NCBI RefSeq assembly: GCF_000219625.1
Contig: NC_018218.1
Span: 248,001 to 312,000 of the forward strand
Length of the DNA stretch: 64,000 nt
From: Zymoseptoria tritici IPO323
Taxonomy: Eukaryota; Ascomycota; Dothideomycetes; Mycosphaerellales; Mycosphaerellaceae
Direction: 5' to 3'
In this document: positions 21,253 to 30,571 of the stretch, piece by piece
How positions within the stretch are numbered: position 1 is the stretch's first letter
Layout: each line of letters opens with the position of its first letter
Notes under the pieces: model-generated
The model's database searches: none
What the model was told of the DNA's origin: nothing
Seen by the model: only the letters and a program-made list of their open reading frames with translations
Made by a program: the position numbers and the translations under genes

Positions 21253-22098
21253 TCAAGCTGCTAGTGGTACAGCTGGTGACTCCTGTCGAAGAACCAATTC
21301 ATGAGATATGTCCAGTCTCTCCCTCTTGAACCTCTCGTATATCGTAACGATCGTCGCATGAGGGGCAGAGCTCCTGTATCGATCGACAAAGGCCTCCTTG
21401 CGGCCGAGGTCGATTTCCGTGTCGTGTAGTTTACTTGCAAGCGTCTCCACGTGCAGAGACAGGTCGAAGAAACAGTCGGAGTGTGGAAACGACTTCTCTT
21501 GACCGCACGACCCGCAGAGCTTGCCACCCTGGCAGCCGCATACATACTGCTGGACGTGGCAAAGCTCGTGTAGAATGGTGCCAACCAGGTGCCAAACGTC
21601 CTTCGCTCCATGCGCCTCTCCGTGCAGATTCACCCTCATCGTCACCTCGCCGGGATTCTTCAAAGATGTGAAGGCGAAATTCCCGTCGTAATCCGACCAC
21701 TCAAAGGTGCAATACGCAGCGATCTTGCCCCCGAAAAAGATGTCGTCGAGGCATTGCAGTATCTGCTCCATGATTGAGCGGTGTCCAGGCTCCTTTTCCA
21801 CCAGCGACTCGAGTGTGCACGCTTTCCATCCTTCAGAAAGCAGTGGCAAGTATCTGTCGTTCCAAAGATCCCAAGCAGCCCGTCTCTTTTCGTCCCACTT
21901 GTCCCTATCTTGGTTGATCCATTCAATGTCCGCTTTGGTGACATCGTCGTCGTGCTGTAGTTGGAAGGTGCTTCCAGAGTCGCGCGCATCTTTGCTGTCG
22001 TATTCTCCTTCTTGCTTCGATAACGCCAACAAGACTTTCAGCTTCCTCTCGAGTGGCCAGGATGGGCACGCGGCATTGGCGGTGGATTGATTCGACAT
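21253..22098 (-). CDS. SprT-like zinc metalloprotease paralogue E (short form)
   Basis: Intronless gene, 281 aa, the shortest intact copy. Landmarks are WPLERKLKVLLALSKQEGE, FQLQHDDDVTKADIEWIN, AAWDLW..YLPLL, QCLDDIFFGGKIAAYC, and the active site HELCHVQQYVCGC at about residue 177. The CxxC pair (LCGSC), the PHSDCFFDLSLHVETLASKLH segment and IDLGRKEAF complete the core. It ends about 40 residues after LGR, without the basic C-terminal tail of A-C or the membrane anchor of D. It is the closest relative of D: both share KQE, HDDDVT and FEW.D.DGN, so D and E look like a recent tandem duplication on the same strand. Confidence 0.8.
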   Translation of the reverse strand: MSNQSTANAACPSWPLERKLKVLLALSKQEGEYDSKDARDSGSTFQLQHDDDVTKADIEWINQDRDKWDEKRRAAWDLWNDRYLPLLSEGWKACTLESLVEKEPGHRSIMEQILQCLDDIFFGGKIAAYCTFEWSDYDGNFAFTSLKNPGEVTMRVNLHGEAHGAKDVWHLVGTILHELCHVQQYVCGCQGGKLCGSCGQEKSFPHSDCFFDLSLHVETLASKLHDTEIDLGRKEAFVDRYRSSAPHATIVTIYERFKRERLDISHELVLRQESPAVPLAA

Positions 22099-22351
22099 CT
22101 TGGCAGGTAAGACGATGCAGATCGGTAGATGTAATGGCGGTATGTATCGACTTCGAATGGTACAGTGCTGGATGTGCGTGTACGAGAGCCCAAACCAAAC
22201 GCGCAGCGTTGGCGTGCGTTGTTCCGGCTAAAGTTTCGACCCTTGCAATTCGCATCGTGTGAATTTTGCATCGCTAAATTCGCCATTTCGGTCTCAATTT
22301 CTTCGCTCTCTCTTCCAGCAACAACACCACCATACCACCAGCCGCACCACC

Positions 22352-22843
22352 ATGAGCTCCACGATCGTCACCATTCCCGGAGCCAGATTCGGCTCCATCA
22401 TCTTCGTGCACGGGGGGTGGGGCATTGTCGCTCTGTGGCAGATCGAGTACGTCCTCCGCCGTGGCCACAACCGCCTTGGCCACACTACCGAAGCTGTACT
22501 GACAGAAGCCATTACAGATATGGAGCTACCCAATGGACACACCATCATATGTATGTGTTCCTCTATCACTTCCACCTCATGTGCCTCGAGTGTTGCTAAC
22601 TTCACTTACTAGCCACGATGAAGATTGGCAGCTGTTTTCGGACGAGGTGGAGGCGCTGCTCCCACGGCGCTCCGAAGTCTTGTTCTGGTAAGAATCACTC
22701 GCTCCTTGACCTCCATCATGATCTGTGGTCATAGACGCATTACTGATCGCATGAACAGTCCAATGGTCGACGGAGGCGAGCTCATTGTTTGGCTCCTGTA
22801 CCAGCAGGGGCTCATCTTGCCCGGGGTCATCTTCAACTGGTAA
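22352..22843 (+). CDS. Small unknown protein, four exons
   Basis: Predicted exons are 22352-22446, 22518-22550, 22613-22687 and 22759-22843. They join to a 95-aa protein in one frame. All three introns (71, 62 and 71 nt) have good sites: GTACGT..CTGAC..ACAG, GTATGT..GCTAAC..CTAG, GTAAGA..CTGAT..ACAG. The protein has an N-terminal segment FGSIIFVHGGWGIVALW, an acidic middle (HDEDWQLFSDEVEALL) and ends LLYQQGLILPGVIFNW before TAA. That TAA lies inside a perfect GTAAGT donor; splicing there would also yield a stop. I do not recognise the family. The consistent splicing argues that the gene is real. Confidence 0.6.
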
Positions 22844-22961
22844 GTCAGCATTTATCTCTCATCCTCTCGCGTTGCTTCGATTTCAATCTCGCCGGGATCC
22901 AAGAAAGACTCAATCACCTTGCATTGGTCTGGCCATGCTCTCCACGGAGGACAATCGACGA

Positions 22962-23342
22962 CTAACCCATTCCACCTGGACACGTTCCTTCGAATGACCG
23001 CGATATGTCAGAAGCGTTGCTGTTCCAATTCGCAAGTTCTCGTCCGCGGCATCGTAAAAGGTTGATCAGTATCACGCCCTGCAGTTCCAGGGCATCCAGG
23101 CACTCCGCCCAGGACTGGATTGCTATTGCCCATCCGTTTGCCGCGGCCAACAGTCGCAGTTCGGACCGGATATTGCCATTGGCGCTTTCAAGATCCCATA
23201 CAGGCACTGAGCCGTCGAAGACTTCATTGTATCGATACGACATATCCACGACAAAGAATTTTGAGGAAGAATGTCCAACGTTCACTCTCACACCGATGGG
23301 GTGAAGTCGGGATTCGGCCGAACTCTGATGATGGCTCGACAT
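22962..23342 (-). CDS. Doubtful ORF antisense to the gap before PEX2
   Basis: A 126-aa minus-strand frame whose start is 145 bp from the PEX2 start and divergent from it. Its middle (KFFVVDMSYRYNEVFDG, then LRLLAAANGWAIAIQSW) has protein-like composition. No domain or localisation signal is recognised. It could be a real small gene sharing a bidirectional promoter with PEX2, or a chance frame. Confidence 0.28.
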   Translation of the reverse strand: MSSHHQSSAESRLHPIGVRVNVGHSSSKFFVVDMSYRYNEVFDGSVPVWDLESANGNIRSELRLLAAANGWAIAIQSWAECLDALELQGVILINLLRCRGRELANWNSNASDISRSFEGTCPGGMG

Positions 23343-23487
23343 GGTCCGTGTGCGGTCCGAAACCGAGACCTCGGCACCAGCGCGCTCAGGAACTTCGCCG
23401 AGTCAACAATTGCTACCAACATCTTCCTCCTCACGCGCATCTCCATTCCCTTACCTCTTCCTACCTCTCACATTCCCTTGCAATGCC

Positions 23488-25014
23488 ATGGCAGATTTTG
23501 CAGCGGCCCAGCAGCGCATTATCGAGCGCCGCGCCGCACGAGAACAAGCACTAACAGCCGCAGATCGCCAGCACCACGAACTCCGCGCGCAACAACTCTC
23601 CCGACTCCCTCCGACTCTCCGCTCCCTCACATTCGAACTCCTCTCCTACTGGGACGGCTTATCAAGTCCATACGGCACACGACCGGCATATCGGGTTGGC
23701 CAGGTGGACGCAGAGCTTCTGGACGAAGCATTACTTGGACTTTTGAAGAAACAGGCGGGAGAGGGACTGAAGTTATACGGCGCACACCTCAAAGACGACT
23801 GGAATGCGGAGATCACGGTCGCATTGAGGGCAGTTCTGTGGAAACTGTCAATATGGGACCATGGCGCAAGTTACGGCGCATCTTTGCAAGGACTGAAATA
23901 CATTGACTCACGGCGGAACCTCGATTCGACCAGCGTGAACGAACGAGAAGCTACAAAATGGCAGCGAGCGATCTACGGCATCATCACAGTCGGCGGAAGA
24001 TATGCATGGACAAGATGGGAAGATCGACTCTCCGCCCTCGAAAACAGCTACGACGAACCATCCTCCCTCATACGAAAACTCTCCCGACTCACAACTATCT
24101 TCGACTCCGGCCACAACATCGCAGCATTCATCTCTTTTCTCGTATTCCTCTACAACGGCCGATACCGCACCCTCACCGACCGCATACTCCGCCTCCGACT
24201 GGTCCCTGCATCGAACCAAACCAGCAGAGAAGTCTCCTTCGAATGGCTGAACCGACAACTCGTCTGGCACGCCTTTACCGAATTTCTCCTCTTCCTCCTC
24301 CCTCTCGTCGGAATCAGCAGATGGAAAAGATGGGTAGCACGAGCATGGAAAAAGACGAAGAATGCATTTGTGCAACTTCGCACGGGCGCCACGAGCGCAG
24401 AGCAAGACGACGAGGATGATCTGAGTAAAGGAGAGCTTGCATTCCTTCCCGAGAGGACTTGCGCAATATGCTACTCCGATCAGAATCCCGCTGGAGGTCA
24501 ATCCGAGCAGGAACTCATCTCATCCACATCCGCAGGCGCAAATAGCGGCATTATCGGCAGCGCCATGACGGACATCACAAATCCATACGAAGCAGACCCT
24601 TGCGGCTGCGTATACTGTTTCGTGTGCTTAGCACAGAAGATCGAAGCAGAGGAAGGTGAAGGCTGGATATGTCTGCGATGCGGGGAGGTAGTCAAGGAAT
24701 GCAGATCTTGGAGCGGAGATGTGGTCGTCAGCAAGGCGAGACAGTACGATGGAAGCGACAGCAGATCGATGTCAAGAAGTCGGAAGAGCGTAATGTTTGA
24801 TTTGGATGATGAGCAGAAGCGAGTGCTCGAGGAGGAATTGGAGGAGCAGAGAGAGCTGGAGACCGTGGATCCTATGCCGATTGAAGACACGTCGGACAGC
24901 TTGCAGTGGAGTAAAGTCGAGGGCGACTACGACGATCATGATGGTGAGGAGTATGGCAGCGGAAGTGGCAGTGAAGGCTACGAGGAGGAGTACGATGATG
25001 ACTACCAGCAATGA
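23488..25014 (+). CDS. PEX2: Peroxin-2, RING-finger peroxisomal E3 ligase subunit
   Basis: 508-aa protein. With Pex10 and Pex12 the family forms the peroxisomal ubiquitin-ligase/retrotranslocation channel that recycles Pex5. The N-terminal half matches the Pex2/Pex12 membrane domain: RVGQVDAELLDEALL near residue 70, then hydrophobic helices including IAAFISFLVFLYNG and WHAFTEFLLFLLPLVG. The RING lies at about residues 322-398: CAIC, then CGCVYCFVC, then CLRCGE. An insert of about 40 residues rich in Ser, Gly and Gln separates the first Cys pair from the rest. The C-terminal ~80 residues are acidic and disordered. An upstream in-frame ATG at 23341 would add a Ser/Pro-rich leader; I use MADFAAAQQ because the family starts there. 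No intron. Confidence 0.9.
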   Translation: MADFAAAQQRIIERRAAREQALTAADRQHHELRAQQLSRLPPTLRSLTFELLSYWDGLSSPYGTRPAYRVGQVDAELLDEALLGLLKKQAGEGLKLYGAHLKDDWNAEITVALRAVLWKLSIWDHGASYGASLQGLKYIDSRRNLDSTSVNEREATKWQRAIYGIITVGGRYAWTRWEDRLSALENSYDEPSSLIRKLSRLTTIFDSGHNIAAFISFLVFLYNGRYRTLTDRILRLRLVPASNQTSREVSFEWLNRQLVWHAFTEFLLFLLPLVGISRWKRWVARAWKKTKNAFVQLRTGATSAEQDDEDDLSKGELAFLPERTCAICYSDQNPAGGQSEQELISSTSAGANSGIIGSAMTDITNPYEADPCGCVYCFVCLAQKIEAEEGEGWICLRCGEVVKECRSWSGDVVVSKARQYDGSDSRSMSRSRKSVMFDLDDEQKRVLEEELEEQRELETVDPMPIEDTSDSLQWSKVEGDYDDHDGEEYGSGSGSEGYEEEYDDDYQQ

Positions 25015-25017
25015 AGA

Positions 25018-25592
25018 CTGCCTCGACATTCAACGAACCCACTAATCTCAAATTTGTGTCACAAGTGACAGGAAAGCCTTCGATCACGCACCGCAGCCAG
25101 AAACAGCTGACCTGTCCAGCGAGGAGCACCATGCCGCCGGAGGCAGCTCAGAGCTGCCACAATGCCGTCTCGACGAAGGTGTTTTCCGTACAGACTTCTC
25201 TCTCCGTTCCGGGGCGCTGCTCGAGGCCGAGCCATTGGCATCGTATCTGTACTGACCAGCAGCTCGGATGACTTCGAGGCAGACATGAACACGTTGGCAA
25301 TTGTCAGCACGTAGTCCACAGCAGCGGGTGCACACAGCTTCAGTCCAGACGCAGTGCTCGAGCCGGATTCTGCCGTGGAGCTCAAGCTTTCGCGTCGATC
25401 AGCGTCACGATTACATACTCCCTTCAGCTTCTTGCAAACCCACGTAAGCACAACCTCACCGAACCAATACCACGCAGGGATACTGATGTCTTGAAACGTA
25501 TAGCGCTTGTTCGTAGTCTGAGGCATTGACTCTAACACTCCCAGTTTCAATATCTTGCCACTCCGGTCTCCACAGCAAAGACACCTTCAGCC
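25018..25592. other. Intergenic between PEX2 and the 6PGDH-like gene
   Basis: No gene recognised. A minus-strand frame (25059-25550) shows no domain and overlaps the probable promoter of the next gene. Confidence 0.5.
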
Positions 25593-27138
25593 ATGAGTCC
25601 CACGGAGATCAAGAAGCTCGCCATGATCGGGTGCGGATCCATGGGTGGTGGCATGGCTCTCCTCTTCGCCGAGAACGGCTGTTCCGTATGTCTCCAAGAC
25701 CCTTCCGATGAGGCCATGAAAAGAGTCATCGCACAGGCCGAGAAGGACAACGTCGGCGACAAGCTCTCCAAGTACAGCGACTACGAGTCTCTTTGCGGCG
25801 CTCTGGACTCTCCGAAGGTGTTCGTCTGGTCGCTACCTCACGGTACAGTCGGCGATACGGTGCTGGACGGGATTATGCCGTATCTGGAGAAGGGTGACAT
25901 CATCATCGATGCTGCGAATGAACACTGGCAGAACTCGGAGAGGAGGATTGGGAAGTGTGTGGTCAAGGGCATACGCTATGTTGCGATGGGTGTCTCGGGA
26001 GGGTATCAAGCAGCGTCAGTCAGAATTTGTCGCTCTGACTTCATATAGCTGCTGACCAAAGTACAGGCGCCGAGGGCCGTCAATGTGTCCATCAACCGAT
26101 GACTCGACCTTCGATATCGTAATGCCACTCCTCGAAAAGGCCGCCGCGAAAGCACCCGACGACTCAGCCTGTGTTGCCCGCATTGGGACCGGATCGGCCG
26201 GTCACTACTGCAAAATGATCCACAACGGCATCGAGCATGGCATGATGTCCTCCATCGCGGAAGCCTGGGGTGTCATGCGCAAGGGTCTGAGTATGAGCGA
26301 CGATGAGTGTGGCAATGAATTTGAGCGCTGGAATAGTTCCGGCGAATTACAAGGCACTTTTCTCATTCGCATCGCAGCCGACATCTGCCGCGCAACAGAC
26401 AAGCAAGGCCAGCGAGTGCTTGATACAGTTGAAGATAAAGTCGTCCAAGACTTCACTGGCGAAGAAGGAACGGGGATCTGGTCCAACACTGAGGCCGTCA
26501 ACCAGCATATTCCCGCTCCCACCCTCACGACCGCCCACTTCCTCCGCTTGGCCTCTGGCGACCTCAACCAACGTCGGCTCGCTCAGAAAACGTTTGGCGG
26601 CGACTACCCACCTCAGAAGGTCTCTGTCGAAGACAAGAGTGCTTTTCTCGAAGACCTCCGCCTGGCCACCTACGGTGCATGCCTCGCCGCCTACGTCCAA
26701 GGCATGAACATAATCGAGCACGCCGACCGCGAGAAACACTTCAACGTCGACTACCTCGCCCTCCTCCAAATCTGGCGGGCCGGATGCATCATCCAAGCAG
26801 ATCACATCGTCAACAACCTCCTCATGCCAATCTACAAATCCCACTCGACCAAAACGGAGAAGAATCCGCTCTACGAGCCCGCAATAGCATCAGAACTCAA
26901 GCGTACATTCGCACCGATGAAACGAGTTATCCTAAAAGCCATCGAAGGAGATCATGTCGTGCCTAGCTTGAGTGCGACACTGGAGTATCTGAAATATCAG
27001 ACCAGCACGGACTTGCCGACGAGTATGACTGAGGCGCAGCTGGATTACTTTGGCAGTCATATGTATGATCGGAAAGGAGAAGATCAGGCGGGATTGCCGA
27101 CGGAGGGAAAATATCATTATGAGTGGAAGCCGGCATGA
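25593..27138 (+). CDS. 6-phosphogluconate dehydrogenase, decarboxylating (divergent paralogue)
   Basis: Two exons, 25593-26014 and 26067-27138, with a 52-nt intron (GTCAGT..CTGAC..ACAG), give 497 aa. The family makes ribulose 5-phosphate and CO2 from 6-phosphogluconate with NADP in the cytosol. The N-terminal Rossmann fold has IGCGSMGGGMA. The joined exons create GVSGGYQAARRGPS, equivalent to the family GVSGGEEGARxGPS. The catalytic Lys-His-Asn set is present in GHYCKMIHNGIEHG near residue 190, and IWRAGCIIQADHI matches the C-terminal substrate segment. Differences from the housekeeping enzyme are AANEHW where GGNS is usual and MCPST where LMPGG is usual. These changes around the substrate loop suggest a fungal paralogue whose substrate may differ. 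Start at MSPTEIKKLAMIG is well placed. Confidence 0.85.
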
Positions 27139-27374
27139 GGCAGTAGGGAGGTGAACGAGGGTTTGCAGCTCGATCAAAACAGACTTTCTGACTCAAATTC
27201 CGCCATGATCTTCATGCATCTGTTCCGGAGCTCAGACACACGGCCAGACATCGAGCCACTGATCTCAAGCAGGAATTGTTTTCAGAGCTCCTTCGTCAAA
27301 GACGACACCGACTCATGTATCTCGTGTGCATGACACCCAGCACCACCTCACCCGCAAAGCCGCCCGCTCCGATA

Positions 27375-27952
27375 CTAGGCCAAGACCGACTGCATCAACG
27401 CCGCATTTCTCTGCTTCATGACAGCCTCTAGCTGCTCAATGACCTCGTACAGCTGCTCATTCGCCGCCTTAACGCCCTTCAATTCATCATACAAGGCCAC
27501 GAGCCGGTTGTACTCGCCCATGATCTGCTCGACCCTCACCCGCTCTCGCTTGTACTGCTCGATCTCGGCTTTCAACAGATCGTTCTCTTTCTTTACAGCT
27601 TTGAGCTGCTCGCTATCGTCCACCAGTGCGGCAACCGTGGTCCACACGGCGTCTCCTGCAGCTATACATCATGTCAGTCCTCGGAAACGGGTATTGAAGG
27701 CAGCATGCAAGACAGTGGCTTGATACCTGGGACGTCCGTCGACATATTGATGTACGACATGTTGATGATACTGCGGATTGCTTCGAAGGTTTTGGTGGCT
27801 TCTGTGCGGATGTGATTGCTTGCGTGGTCTTGGTCGATGTTGTTGTAAAGTGGGATCGACCAGATTTTGTTTGGAGGTGGTGAGAAACGGTTGTTGATTT
27901 CGAAGGGGAAGCGATTCTTGTGCGTTTGCACGGGATCTCCGCGAAAACACAT
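27375..27952 (-). CDS. Unknown coiled-coil protein, two exons
   Basis: Exons 27727-27952 and 27375-27661 (minus strand) are joined over a 65-nt intron (GTATCA..CTGAC..TATAG) to give 170 aa. Exon 1 encodes a polar segment with NNRFSPPPNKIWSIPLYN. Exon 2 encodes a continuous heptad pattern from about residue 90 (LKAVKKENDLLKAEIEQY, then a second helix with VIEQLEAVMKQRN), so a dimeric or trimeric coiled coil is expected. No signal peptide or membrane segment. I do not recognise the family. The in-frame join and the good splice sites support a real gene. It lies convergent to the 6PGDH-like gene with about 235 bp between. Confidence 0.65.
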
Positions 27953-28760
27953 CTCGAATCCAGCTTCACTCTCGATCTCCGTACCAACGACATTATCAAC
28001 ACCCGACGCGGAGAACCTCCAAACCCTTCACCCCACATGAACTCTCTCCGCGTGCCGGAAGGAGACTGCTTTGATCGTTGGAGCTCTGCGCCAAAATGGC
28101 CGTCAATCTTGCCTCGATCGATGTTCATGCGCCCTGAGCTACTCGCGTCCATGGAGAATACTGCAAGTAGGTCACTTAACAAACGCCCTGCTGCTCGCCG
28201 GGAGCGTGGGAGGTCAGCTTTTACACTCAACAGCGAAGCGGTTCCTCTGACAGTAGATTCCCTGCACAGTTTGCTGGATGTGGTCACGCTGAGCCCGCTC
28301 AGCGCAGTGGTCGTATCACCAAGCATTCAATCGTCGGGGCCATCTACGAAGTGCGCTTCGCAGAGAGGAAGGATGCAATTGCGACACGTGAAGTTATCAA
28401 TGCTGGTCCGGTCCGATACTGGTTCGATCTCGAATCCCCGTTCAGCCTTGACCCATGGAACACTTGATCCTTGTATCGTATCGATCGGGCAACTTCGTCA
28501 GGGCCCAGGGTGGCAGTGCAGAATTGGTGTGCGGCTCCCTGTCAAGTGCCCCGACGACCTCCGACGAAAGAACTGTCCTCAAGAAGCTCGCCTTGTTCCT
28601 CACCTCCGTCTTCCTCAGCTCCAACATCAAGCTCAACATCGACATCGGCAAAAACTCGACCTACGATCCATATCACATAAAACACATCTGAATCAACATC
28701 ATCAAGCTCGACCAACGGCTTCAAATCTATCCCAACAACAACCAAGCTCCAGCATCCAAC
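27953..28760. other. Divergent upstream region, no gene accepted
   Basis: This stretch separates the minus-strand coiled-coil gene from the first plus-strand secreted peptide gene. A long plus-strand frame (27920-29032) crosses it, but it is antisense to the coiled-coil exon, runs in another frame through the secreted peptide gene and has no domain, so I regard it as spurious. Confidence 0.45.
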
Positions 28761-29010
28761 ATGAAGTTCTTCACACAACTCGCCTGCCTCGCGGCTGCCC
28801 TCTTTGCCGCTCAATCCTTCGCGGCACCCGAGGCCAACCTCGAAGCCCGTCGTGTCAACTGTCAGAACGCCAGTTAGTAGTCATATCTCATAATTGCGAT
28901 GTCGCCGCTAATCGGAAGACGCAGACCATTGTGACCCAGATGACCCACGCTCGCGTGCATGCTGCCCTGGATTCCACTGTTCGCAGCTCTACATATGCGA
29001 GTCGGACTAG
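28761..29010 (+). CDS. Small secreted cysteine-rich peptide 1, knottin-like
   Basis: Two exons, 28761-28872 and 28925-29010, with a 52-nt intron (GTTAGT..GCTAATC..GCAG) encode 65 aa. Residues 1-21 are a classic signal peptide (MKFFTQLACLAAALFAAQSF, Ala-rich cleavage region). The mature part ends with six cysteines spaced C-x5-C-x9-CC-x4-C-x5-C, the order typical of inhibitor cystine knots. The second exon is 28 codons and holds five of the six Cys, so the gene is invisible to simple ORF scans. It is a paralogue of the gene at 29886: both have CDP and CCP..HCS, and both have a phase-1 intron two codons before the second Cys. Secretion is well supported. A role as an effector, antimicrobial or toxin-like peptide is inference. 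Confidence 0.72.
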
Positions 29011-29885
29011 TCGATTGAGACTGCGAAGATGACTCACAACACGAAAGTGGTTTGGGTGTCGAGCGCCTTTGAGGTGTCTTCGAGAGCAATGGGGCAAAGG
29101 AAGTGTACTTCTGTTGGCTGCTCGAGCAACACTGTAAGCACTACGACTTGTTCCTTGTTTGCTCGGCGCGAGCGACTGGATTAAGAGAACAGCGAGCGAC
29201 GGAGCTATCTCACTTGAATCGAACATTGTTCAAGTGACGTCTTCATTTGTGCCTTGGTCTACGAGTGGAGTCGTCACCCTTGCCGACGTCTACAGCCACT
29301 GTAGGACCTTGATGCCATTCTACCGTCTCTTGCTAAATCTTGTTCTGCCCAAGGTTCTCCGTCCAGGCGATGAACACATGAAAGGTTTCTGCAGAGAGTT
29401 CCCCCGGGACTCCAACATGGCAACGATCCCGTGCAATGATTACGGCTGTGCACGAAAGCTACGACATGGTTGTCGACCGATGCTCACGGCAACCAGGGGC
29501 CCTTGCACATCTTGACGCAAATGTGTCCACCGTGAGCGATGACAATCCCGACGAGCCCGATCTGACAGTCTGAAGGTCTTCCGGCCTGTCGGGGCCATCG
29601 TCAGTCCGCGAAGTCTTCGATCACACCTACTCAGGAAAGCATCGATTGAGTTTGCGACGGTGAGCGCTATTTCTGTTCCCTCCATACCCGACATGCGGAG
29701 CGTATGTAAGCTGATTTCACATGAGATTCGCCCCGTCCTCGTCTTCCTGCTCTCCCTCTTTTTCCCACACCAACATCATCAAAAGTCCACTCGAGGCCCG
29801 ATCCAGTCCAGTCCAGTGTAAGCAAAAGTTCAACTCCAACGGTCCATAACTCCACGCCGAAGTTCAACCCGATCGAACAACAACC
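29011..29885. other. Spacer between the two secreted peptide genes
   Basis: About 875 bp without a recognised gene. Reading frames on both strands lack domains. I looked for a third cysteine-rich exon here and did not find one. Confidence 0.45.
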
Positions 29886-30138
29886 ATGAACCTCTCCACC
29901 TCCCTCCTCTACCTCATCGCCGCCATCCTCACGACCCAAACGCTCGCCTCACCCAACGCGGGCAAAGTCCACCACTCCACCTGCGCAGGAAGTGCGTACT
30001 CTCCCACTCAAGCAAATATCAACCTCATCACTAACCGTCTGAACTCCAGCTCGCTGCGACCCAGAAAACGGCGACGGCTGCTGCCCAAACTACCACTGTT
30101 CTCCGTCAACTTTCAAATGCGTGGCGGGTCACGAATAG
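29886..30138 (+). CDS. Small secreted cysteine-rich peptide 2, knottin-like
   Basis: Exons 29886-29991 and 30050-30138 flank a 58-nt intron (GTGCGT..ACTAAC..CCAG) and encode 64 aa. The signal peptide is MNLSTSLLYLIAAILTTQTLA. The mature region has six Cys spaced C-x4-C-x7-CC-x4-C-x6-C. Compared with peptide 1 at 28761, the CDP, CCP and HCS elements and the phase-1 intron position are conserved while the loops differ in length and sequence, which is the usual pattern of diversifying cysteine-knot peptides. If the intron is not removed, translation gives a long basic tail with no Cys pattern, so the spliced model is much better. Function is unknown. Confidence 0.72.
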
Positions 30139-30571
30139 CCTCCTTCCCCTTCGAATTGGACATGGAGTCGTCCACAAGCTCGGCCGTGCTTCGAAACTCA
30201 TACATTTCGAATCTTGGCATTGATTTGCTCAATTCTTGGTGGAAGGAAGTTTCTCCGGAATAGTTAGAGGGGATCAGAGCAATTCTTCTTTATCCGGGAG
30301 GGGGAATCAGTGCAATGGAACTTTACCCGGGAGGAGGGAAGTCTTTTCTCGTCGTAATGGTCTACGATCGTTGGAATTCCTTCGATCTGTGCACATCCTG
30401 ATCCGCAATCACTCCCGACCACTACTCAAAGGTGTATCAAAGTCGCTATCCTGTCGGTGCTGGCGACTCACTCCCCTGTGCGCATGATAGCCCACGGCGC
30501 GGCTCGAATCGAATTGTTTTCGGAGAGAGGTTCTGATTTGTGCAAAGTCTATAAGTAAAGTCAGCTCCAAT
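30139..30571. other. Intergenic, no gene seen
   Basis: Contains two direct GGGAGG-rich segments near 30270-30345 and the 3' flank of the ABC transporter gene. No coding signal. Confidence 0.5.

Noticed and set aside
27920..29032. 370-codon plus-strand frame
   Set aside because: It is antisense to the spliced coiled-coil gene, overlaps the secreted peptide gene in a different frame, and shows no domain. Its length reflects low stop density.
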